Source: UBA6163 sp041753075 (GTDB taxonomy: Bacteria > Planctomycetota > Planctomycetia > Pirellulales > Pirellulaceae). Taken from it: a stretch of DNA of 13,934 nt. How positions within the stretch are numbered: position 1 is the stretch's first letter; each line of letters starts with the position of its first letter. The translations under genes were made by a program, and so were the position numbers. Below are positions 9,094 through 13,934 of the stretch, piece after piece. The stretch lies in NCBI GenBank assembly GCA_041753075.1, contig JBGSVE010000172.1, positions 1 through 13,934 of the forward strand, written 5' to 3'. Below the pieces are notes generated by a model. The model saw nothing but the letters and a program-made list of their open reading frames with translations, was not told the origin of the DNA and made no database searches.

Positions 9094-9173
9094 TATGAAA
9101 TTCCTGTTACGCTGGATACGATTTACAAACTCTATCTTAACCGAAATTGACCTTTTATCCTCTCTCGATCACC
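9094..9173. promoter_or_regulatory. Divergent promoter region between adaptor and DUF202 genes
   Basis: About 80 bp between two divergent start codons must hold the promoters for both the adaptor-pump operon and the DUF202 gene. The stretch is AT-rich around 9121-9150. I could not find a well-spaced -35/-10 pair on either strand, so only the location is supported. The Shine-Dalgarno-like AGGAA for the adaptor (9101-9105, minus strand) lies within it. An operator for the nearby response regulator could also lie here, but the 11-bp heptamer pattern seen upstream of the regulator gene is not present. Confidence 0.4.
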
Positions 9174-9572
9174 ATGACCGTGCATTCGGAACCAACTAAA
9201 CGCGATGCGACGACGGCGCTGGCCCAGCACCGCACAGAATTGGCGTTGGAACGCACGCTGCTTGCCTGGGTGCGAACCGCGTTTGCGTTTATCTCGGCGG
9301 CTGTGGCAATCAATCGCGCGCTCATTGCCGACGCGACCTCGCGGCTGTTTGAAGACGACACTTGGGCATCGACGTTGAAGTGGGTCAGCATCTTGATGTG
9401 CATCGCGACGACGACGCTACTGGCGACGGTGATTGTCCAATACTTTTTCCAAGCCAGACGTATCGCGCAAACAACCGGCGACCGCGCCGCCGCATCTTGG
9501 CCCTCATTGATGGCGGCGATCCTGGTGTTGCTACTAGGAATCGTCGCCAGCGCGTTGGTGATCGCCGCCTAA
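9174..9572 (+). CDS. DUF202 (YidH-like) small membrane protein
   Basis: A 132-residue inner-membrane protein with three predicted membrane segments, at about residues 33-53, 72-95 and 108-130. The first is preceded by the DUF202 signature, ELALERTLLAWVRTAFAF, with the conserved RTxLAWxRT pattern. The biochemical role of the family is not established. ATG at 9174 is preferred because the conserved region begins soon after it; an in-frame TTG at 9147 would add nine residues. There is no clear Shine-Dalgarno sequence. The gene diverges from the efflux operon and converges on the response regulator, with a palindromic repeat immediately after its TAA. Confidence 0.85.
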   Translation: MTVHSEPTKRDATTALAQHRTELALERTLLAWVRTAFAFISAAVAINRALIADATSRLFEDDTWASTLKWVSILMCIATTTLLATVIVQYFFQARRIAQTTGDRAAASWPSLMAAILVLLLGIVASALVIAA

Positions 9573-9628
9573 GTGCTCAACGACGCTCCGCCGTCGTTTC
9601 AATACGACGACGGAGCGTCTTTGAACAC
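9573..9628. repeat. Palindromic hairpin repeat, copy 2, between convergent genes
   Basis: Arms 9573-9597 and 9604-9628 pair at 22 of 25 positions around a 6-base loop. The left arm contains acgacgctccgccgtcgt, identical to copy 1. The right arms of the two copies match at 22 of 27 positions, so the similarity covers the whole element of about 52 bp and is not just a shared GC-rich core. It begins right after the DUF202 stop codon and ends 16 bp before the response regulator stop. It could serve as a bidirectional terminator or RNA-stabilising hairpin, though neither side has a T-run. Confidence 0.85.
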
Positions 9629-9644
9629 ACGGACACGGTATCGG

Positions 9645-10337
9645 CTACTTAGGTTCGGCGAACCGATAACCAATTCCGCGAACCGTCTCGATCAACTCGG
9701 CGTGGGGTCCCATCTTCTTGCGCAGCGAACGGATATGGACGTCGATTGTTCGTTCGAGCACCATCGTGTCCTCGCCCAAAGCCGCATCGACCAATTCGCT
9801 GCGATCAAACGCGCGTCCGGGTTGGCGGATCAGTGTATCGAGCAATCGAAACTCGCTCTTGGTGATCTTCAGCGACTTGCCCGAGATCTCGACGCGGTAT
9901 CGTCTTCGGTCGACGGTCACGCCCCCCGCCGAAACCGAGTCAACCGTTTCAACGCTTGGCTCGCGGCGACGAAGCAGCGCCTTGAGCCGCTGCAACAACA
10001 CCGCATAGCTTTCCACCGGCTTGACGACATAATCATCCGCACCGACGGCGAAACCGATCACTTGATCCGATTCTTCGCCCAGGGCGCTGAGCATCAGGAT
10101 GAGCGTTTCGCGAGTTTCCGGTGAGGCGCGAAGTTGTTTGCAAACGTCGACGCCGCTGAGTACCGGCAGGTCCACGTCAAGGAATACGACATCCGGCAGT
10201 TTCAATTTGGCTTGCACCAACGCATCGCCACCATCGGCGGCCCGGTAGACTTCGTAACCGGCGCGGGTCAGTTGATATTCCAATGTTTCCGCTAGGGGCC
10301 GATAGTCCTCAACAATCAAGACTTTGGTTTTTGCCAT
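9645..10337 (-). CDS. OmpR/PhoB-family response regulator
   Basis: DNA-binding two-component regulator of 230 residues. The receiver domain (about 3-118) shows the acidic pair Glu10/Asp11, phosphoacceptor Asp54 in VVFLDVDLP, Ser84 and Lys106 in DDYVVKPVE, so it should be phosphorylatable. The C-terminal winged helix (about 130-227) contains LKITKSEFRLLDTLIRQPG, the recognition-helix region LERTIDVHIRSLRKKMG and the typical end ETVRGIGYRF. This part is close to PhoB, but the target genes are unknown. ATG at 10337 gives a receiver with a normal start; a TTG at 10421 would add 28 poorly conserved residues. No histidine kinase gene is in the window. It lies between the two halves of the exporter and could control them. 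The heptamer array about 125-150 bp upstream suggests autoregulation. Confidence 0.93.
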   Translation of the reverse strand: MAKTKVLIVEDYRPLAETLEYQLTRAGYEVYRAADGGDALVQAKLKLPDVVFLDVDLPVLSGVDVCKQLRASPETRETLILMLSALGEESDQVIGFAVGADDYVVKPVESYAVLLQRLKALLRRREPSVETVDSVSAGGVTVDRRRYRVEISGKSLKITKSEFRLLDTLIRQPGRAFDRSELVDAALGEDTMVLERTIDVHIRSLRKKMGPHAELIETVRGIGYRFAEPK

Positions 10338-10459
10338 GGAGCTTTCGTCGTGGGCGGTCGGTTGGTCGGTCGCCGAGGTAGCGATGTCGCGTTGTTTCTC
10401 AAAAACGCAATGTTCGCTCAAACAACCAACTTTTGCATCCCCGCAATCCGCGTCAACGC

Positions 10460-10488
10460 GGTTAAACGTTTGTGAAGACGCGGTGAAG
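10460..10488 (-). promoter_or_regulatory. Candidate PhoB/OmpR-type operator: three heptamers at 11-bp period
   Basis: On the minus strand, reading toward the response regulator, CTTCACC (10488-10482), CTTCACA (10477-10471) and TTTAACC (10466-10460) are separated by exactly 4 bases each. This 7+4 geometry is how PhoB-family winged-helix dimers bind Pho boxes. The heptamer differs from the E. coli CTGTCAT type and is nearer the TTNAC-type repeats of other PhoP/SphR regulators. It lies 123-151 bp upstream of the regulator start, downstream of the broken lipoprotein gene. The role is inferred from spacing and context. Confidence 0.45.
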
Positions 10489-10540
10489 CTAACCCCCTGG
10501 CGGAATGGTCTGAAAGAATCAAGGCTGATCGATGCTTTGG

Positions 10541-10705
10541 CTATTGCATTTCGTTGGCTGCTTCCGCGTTGCCTTCGTCGATCATCTGCTGGTACTTGTC
10601 AATCTCGCTCTAAGGAGCATCCATGACGGCGTTGCCCTTATCGCCACATCCAGCAACAAGGACCAGCAGCGCCAAAGTAGACATAGTGATTGTAAATATG
10701 CGCAT
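10541..10705 (-). pseudogene. Small lipoprotein gene interrupted by an in-frame TAG
   Basis: The reading frame starts at ATG 10705 and encodes a clear lipoprotein signal peptide: MRIFTITMSTLALLVLVAGC, with lipobox LVAGC and the lipidated Cys at residue 20. Eleven residues later, at 10612-10610, comes a TAG. The same frame continues for 22 more codons, SEIDKYQQMIDEGNAEAANE followed by MQ, to a second TAG at 10543-10541. The downstream part is hydrophilic, acidic and protein-like, and I recall similar short lipoproteins ending in such tails in planctomycetes. The simplest reading is one 54-residue lipoprotein inactivated by a point mutation (for example GAG to TAG), or a sequencing error. The product up to the first TAG would be only 31 residues. 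There is no strong Shine-Dalgarno sequence. Confidence 0.6.
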
Positions 10706-10776
10706 TTAAATTTTTCGGAATCGAGTTGTTTAAGAACGTGACGCAGATCGCGATTTAGAAGCCACCACTAATTACT

Positions 10777-10814
10777 GGTCCATCCTGCCTATCCACTATA
10801 AACCCGGATGGACC
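10777..10814. terminator. Inverted repeat downstream of the four-TM membrane protein gene
   Basis: GGTCCATCC (10777-10785) and GGATGGACC (10806-10814) are perfect 9-base complements around a 20-base loop. The repeat lies just beyond the stop codon of the membrane protein gene (10836), where the tolC transcription unit would end on the minus strand. No T-run follows on that strand, so intrinsic termination is only a possibility. A protein-binding palindrome upstream of the broken lipoprotein gene is an alternative. Confidence 0.4.
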
Positions 10815-10835
10815 TCAGTTTGGTACGCGGCGAAC

Positions 10836-11309
10836 CTAAACACCAACCACTTCGACGGGCATAACAAGCTTCGGCCCGCGGACTTTCACATAACCTGAAA
10901 TTGCGACGATCACGATCGCCAACAATACCAAGACCTTCAACCAAAATACACGATTGGTTCTCATCGCCTCCAGCTTTGCACTTCGCCCGACCAACGCCGA
11001 GGCGATAAAGAACACCCCAAAGGCCAAGAGAATCTTGGTGCCCACTAGGCCGTGGTACAGCCCGTCACCTTTGTGAACACCGATGGCACCAAAAAAGTTG
11101 TAAAAGCCGCTGACTAAAAACAACAGGATGCCGATGTAGACAAACTTTTTCCAACGGCGCTTCACCTCGGCGGCCAGTGCGTCGTGCGACTCTTGGCTTA
11201 ATTGCTTGGCCGCAGGTACTAAGACGAGCAGCGTAAAGATGGTGCCGCCGACGATGGTGATCGCTGTGGTGACATGAACGATGCGAGAAACGGTATCAAT
11301 CAATTCCAC
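10836..11309 (-). CDS. Four-helix integral membrane protein, CopD-like
   Basis: A 157-residue protein with four predicted transmembrane helices, at about 8-32, 54-76, 88-108 and 121-141, and short loops. Single His residues lie near helix ends (His12, His42, His79, His86), which recalls the CopD/DUF2269-type heme- or copper-associated membrane families. I cannot confirm membership and the function is unknown. The start is GTG at 11309, which lies inside the end of the TolC gene: the two genes overlap by 10 bases, so translation is very likely coupled and the two are one operon. That context suggests a link to export or envelope function, but this is inference. Confidence 0.75.
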   Translation of the reverse strand: MELIDTVSRIVHVTTAITIVGGTIFTLLVLVPAAKQLSQESHDALAAEVKRRWKKFVYIGILLFLVSGFYNFFGAIGVHKGDGLYHGLVGTKILLAFGVFFIASALVGRSAKLEAMRTNRVFWLKVLVLLAIVIVAISGYVKVRGPKLVMPVEVVGV

Positions 11310-13150
11310 GGTATGTCCTCGTCGACGACCAACAATTTTGCGAATTCGAGCAACGTTCCTTTTTCAAAATGAACGTTCTTCGTCGCCACGGCATATTCCG
11401 ACAAGGACAAATGATAACGACTTTCCGCTTCGCTGACGCGCCGCTGGGCATCGAGAAGTTGTTCCAGGTTGACGGGCAAGCCGGCCTGGCGATTGGCGTC
11501 CAGTGCATCGAGCGCATCGCTCGCCGCCAGATACCGATTCAGGTTCGTTTCCACTTGCGCCGACGCGCGATCGCAATCCGCAACGACCGCCGTTAAGTCA
11601 TGCAGCACCTGGCGTTCTTGTTCGCGCAGGATCGCTATCTCGCGCGAGACATGAATTTGGGCAAACCGCACCGCCGCGTGCCCCTGGCGAAACCCCACCG
11701 GCAAAACCAATTCAAGGCCGGCTTCATATTCTTGGAAATCAAAATCACCAAGCTGCTGAAACGCGGAATTGTCACCGGCCAGTTGCTGGTCCAATCCGCG
11801 GACGCGGTAAATACTGACCAGGTCGAATTGCGGCATCAAGAAATTCTTCGCCGCCAGGACTTCCAGCTCGCGTCGCTTGACCAACAGCCGTTGTTGCTTC
11901 AATTCGGTGCGTAACTGCATCGCCTCGACCGTGATCGATTCCCAATCAAAGACGATCGGCGCGGTACTCGGGTTATCACTTGGTCGAATCAAGTTCGCAT
12001 CCGAGATGGGTAGGCCAATCAGCAGCCGCAGTCGGCGTTCGGCCGCCTGCACACCGCTGAGTCCCGCGAATGTTCCGCCGGAGGTCGAGTTGTTGACTTG
12101 GGTTCGCTGGACCAGCTTGCCGGTGATCGCGTCCTGGAGGTCTGATTGAAATCGATAGTATTGTTCTCGCGCCAGCGCTTCGGCCGCACCGCTTTGGCGA
12201 CTGGCACTTTTCTGCGCCTGGTAAGCCTGCCAAGTCTGGCGGCTGCGTTCCAACGCGTCGCGTTTGGAACTCAAATCGCGGTAGGCAAAATACAGATCCC
12301 AATATGCGTTGACCACGTTGCTGATGTAGTCCCGCGCACCTTGGCGGAATTTGGTTTCGCTGATGTCGTTGTTGACCTTAGCGATCAACACACCGTTGTA
12401 AACGCCGGGCCGGGCACCCGGTCCGGCGACGCGATTGAACGTTGCTCCGCCGCCTTGCAACAGCGGTTGCCGTGCTTCGGCGTGCAATTGGGTTTGCCAT
12501 GCGCTGTTGGTAAGATTGCCGGTGGCGTTGTTGGCGTCGTAATCCGTGACGCTGCGAACCGCAAATTCGGCACCTGTCGCGGTACGTTTTGAGAATTGAA
12601 AAAGGTAGTCATGCGTATCTTGCTTGAATGCATTGGCACCGCCGCCGAAGAACCTGTTGTTGAACCGCCGATCGTTGTTTTGAAACTTGCCGATCGCTGT
12701 AAATTGGGTGTCAAACGCCGACAGCGCCGCCTCGATGCTGGCCTGCGGATCGTTTTCGCTCAGCCCCGGTAATTCTTGAGTGATGACCGATTGAGGAGCG
12801 CGCAACACTGTGCCACCAAGATCGCGCAGCACCGACGCGTTGCTCATCGCTGTTTCGATCGTCTGCTGCAGCGTCCAATCCAAATAGGCAACTTGGTCAA
12901 AGTCTTCCGGTGTCCGCAGCGTCAGCGGTGCTGGGGTCGCTTCGATCGGCGTGGTGGTCGTCGCACCGGAATCGACCTGCCGCATGATCGCATCAACGGG
13001 AACGGTGTTGTTACCGATTGTTTCGGGGAAATTGTGGTAGCTACGACAACCCACACCGCAGCTAAGTGCGAGCACGACCCCGCCGAGCGCCAGCCGTTTG
13101 GCGAGCGCTATGGGGTTGCGATGACTACGGGTGCGATTCTGAACAGCCAT
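11300..13150 (-). CDS. TolC-family outer-membrane efflux lipoprotein
   Basis: Outer-membrane channel of a tripartite exporter. With ATG at 13150 the protein has 616 residues and a lipoprotein signal: Lys18/Arg19, a hydrophobic run (20-31) and Cys35 in LSCGVGC, as in OprM-type channels. The TolC repeats are visible: the first helical/strand half includes VNAYWDLYFAYRDLSSKRDA and AERRLRLLIGLP, and the second includes LRTELKQQRLLVKRRELEVL, FQEYEAGLELVLPVGFRQGH and the final helix QRRVSEAESRYHLSLSEYAV. The region between the lipid anchor and the first repeat is long (about 150 residues), making it longer than proteobacterial homologues of roughly 450-490. An in-frame TTG at 13207 would add 19 residues before an already complete signal peptide, so it is less likely. 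It is the natural partner of the adaptor and pump about 2-8 kb away and overlaps the next gene by 10 bases. Confidence 0.92.
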   Translation of the reverse strand: MAVQNRTRSHRNPIALAKRLALGGVVLALSCGVGCRSYHNFPETIGNNTVPVDAIMRQVDSGATTTTPIEATPAPLTLRTPEDFDQVAYLDWTLQQTIETAMSNASVLRDLGGTVLRAPQSVITQELPGLSENDPQASIEAALSAFDTQFTAIGKFQNNDRRFNNRFFGGGANAFKQDTHDYLFQFSKRTATGAEFAVRSVTDYDANNATGNLTNSAWQTQLHAEARQPLLQGGGATFNRVAGPGARPGVYNGVLIAKVNNDISETKFRQGARDYISNVVNAYWDLYFAYRDLSSKRDALERSRQTWQAYQAQKSASRQSGAAEALAREQYYRFQSDLQDAITGKLVQRTQVNNSTSGGTFAGLSGVQAAERRLRLLIGLPISDANLIRPSDNPSTAPIVFDWESITVEAMQLRTELKQQRLLVKRRELEVLAAKNFLMPQFDLVSIYRVRGLDQQLAGDNSAFQQLGDFDFQEYEAGLELVLPVGFRQGHAAVRFAQIHVSREIAILREQERQVLHDLTAVVADCDRASAQVETNLNRYLAASDALDALDANRQAGLPVNLEQLLDAQRRVSEAESRYHLSLSEYAVATKNVHFEKGTLLEFAKLLVVDEDIPWN

Positions 13151-13276
13151 ACCAACGAAACTCGTGGCCAACCGGTGCCGACGCGCAAACCGACACAATC
13201 GATACAAAGCGCGTCATCATCGTTGTTCGACAGATCGACCCACCCGCATTGAATCAAAGTTTTTTGATACTTTGGC

Positions 13277-13555
13277 TCAAGTCTGCCAAGCTGGTTTCGT
13301 CTCAGCAAGGATTTCGCGGATCGCGGTTCGGTCCTCCGCAGATAAATGGTCGTACCGTTTGCTCGTGTCCTCACCGGCAAGCACGCTGGTCAAACGGGTC
13401 TGAACCAATACTGTTCGGCACACCGCTTGCTCAAAGCGAAGAGTTCGCGTAATCGGTGCCTGCTTGCGAACGATCGTTTCGCAGTGTGACGTTGCTAGAA
13501 AGTCGCTAACACTTTGCGTTGGCGACTGCGCAGCATGAACGGCGAGTTGAGCGTG
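13277..13555 (-). pseudogene. Truncated 3' remnant of an unidentified gene beside the IS element
   Basis: On the minus strand a frame of 92 codons is open from a TAA at 13558-13556 to a TGA at 13279-13277. No start codon is present in its first half. The translation looks like real protein: it includes FEQAVCRTVLVQTRLTSVLA and ends in YDHLSAEDRTAIREILAETK plus PAWQT, an amphipathic helical tail. It lies between the transposase stop codon and the TolC gene. The lack of a start and the position next to an IS element suggest the 3' end of a gene cut off by the insertion or by a deletion. I do not recognise the family. It could instead be a chance open frame, but the composition argues against this. 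Confidence 0.45.
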
Positions 13556-13579
13556 TTAAGATCGCTCCCCGATTGCTGT

Positions 13580-13934
13580 CTATTGATTTTTTGCGTTGGC
13601 TTCGTCGTGAGCTTTGAGTTGCTCCAAATGGGCAACCAGTTCCTCTTCACTGGCCAGGCCGGTGAAGTAGAAGCAGAGCATCTCGAACGTGCGCTTCGTT
13701 GGTTTGCGACCTGTCCATAGATTGATCAGCTGGCAGGCGATGATTGCACAGTAGGCTTGGATCTCGATGCCGTTCTGGCTGTGGCTGAGCAAGTGATTGC
13801 AGCCCAGGAACTGCTTAAAGAATCTAAAAAAGATCTCAATTTGCCACCTCTGGGCGTAAAGCAGCGAGATCATCTCAGCGGGGACATCAAGCAGATTGGT
13901 AGCAATCCGTAAAATGCCGTCGCTGCTGGGACTC
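13580..13934 (-). CDS. IS4-type DDE transposase, C-terminal part; 5' end outside window
   Basis: The frame is open from the right edge to a TAG at 13582-13580 and shows the last 118 residues. The block YAQRWQIEIFFRFFKQFLG fits the Y-(2)-R-(3)-E-(6)-K signature of IS4-family transposases, with Glu as the third catalytic acid of the DDE triad. It is preceded by GILRIATNLLDVPAEMISLL, a typical strand-helix lead-in. The C-terminal tail is helical and acidic (LASEEELVAHLEQLKAHDEA). The ATG at 13873 is internal, not the true start. Whether the element is intact cannot be judged, because most of it lies outside. Confidence 0.88.
   Translation of the reverse strand, partial: SPSSDGILRIATNLLDVPAEMISLLYAQRWQIEIFFRFFKQFLGCNHLLSHSQNGIEIQAYCAIIACQLINLWTGRKPTKRTFEMLCFYFTGLASEEELVAHLEQLKAHDEANAKNQ
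13580..13934. mobile_element. IS4-family insertion sequence, one end only
   Basis: This is the part of the element that the transposase frame defines. The terminal inverted repeat and target duplication should lie just left of 13580, somewhere in about 13480-13579. I could not place them because the other end is outside the window. Confidence 0.6.

Noticed and set aside
10448..10472. Short palindromes ccgcg-tcaa-cgcgg and aaacgttt
   Set aside because: Only 5- and 4-bp arms; they overlap the heptamer array, and the direct repeats explain the region better.
10611..10712. Plus-strand mini-ORF with a perfect AAGGAG then ATG at 10623, 28 codons
   Set aside because: It is antisense to the lipoprotein signal-peptide frame, its translation is not protein-like, and Shine-Dalgarno use is weak elsewhere in the window. 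Probably coincidence.
13253..13274. Small inverted repeat (caaagt / actttg) with a T-run near the end of the gene remnant
   Set aside because: Six-base AT-rich arms are too short to call a terminator, and the T-run lies in the loop rather than after the stem.
1..13934. CRISPR array, rRNA, tRNA, toxin-antitoxin pair, phage genes or a new defence system
   Set aside because: I found no regularly spaced direct repeats beyond the three heptamers, no conserved RNA gene sequence, and no nuclease, toxin or phage structural motifs. The genes are mostly housekeeping or efflux functions.

Overview
The window looks like chromosomal DNA from a planctomycete of the Pirellula/Rhodopirellula type. This is an inference from moderate GC, many GTG/TTG starts with weak or absent Shine-Dalgarno sequences, a long lipoprotein-type TolC homologue, a C-terminal piece of what looks like a large kinase/ATPase/TPR regulator, and a tiny lipoprotein-like gene. 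No rRNA, tRNA or CRISPR array was seen.

Layout. 1-976 (+): the 3' end of a large helical-repeat protein, possibly a multidomain Ser/Thr kinase. It runs convergently into a minus-strand block read right to left: a tRNA-dihydrouridine synthase (4864-3683), 4-alpha-glucanotransferase MalQ (3666-2092) and a class I SAM methyltransferase (2090-957). These three are separated by 16 bp and 1 bp and are probably cotranscribed. Upstream on the same strand is a two-gene efflux operon: a periplasmic adaptor (9093-7960) and an RND/HAE1-type inner-membrane pump (7951-4871). A small DUF202 membrane protein (9174-9572, +) diverges from the adaptor. It converges on an orphan OmpR/PhoB-type response regulator (10337-9645, -). 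Right of that are a small lipoprotein gene broken by an in-frame TAG (10705-10541, -), a four-helix membrane protein (11309-10836, -) and a TolC-family outer-membrane lipoprotein (13150-11300, -). The right edge holds a truncated reading frame (13555-13277, -) beside the 3' end of an IS4-type transposase gene (13580 to the edge, -).

How the genes work together. Adaptor, RND pump and TolC homologue together make a complete set of parts for a tripartite drug/metal/solvent exporter, split into two transcription units with a response regulator between them. The regulator has no adjacent histidine kinase. Upstream of it lie three heptamers at an exact 11-bp period, the geometry of PhoB-type operators, so autoregulation is plausible.

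The most notable non-coding structure is a pair of related, nearly perfect palindromes of about 50 bp (4800-4852 and 9573-9628), which look like a dispersed hairpin repeat family. One overlaps the nominal start of the dihydrouridine synthase; the other sits between two convergent genes. I found no convincing wholly new multi-gene system. The best leads are the hairpin family, the heptamer array, the broken lipoprotein gene and the gene remnant at the IS edge.
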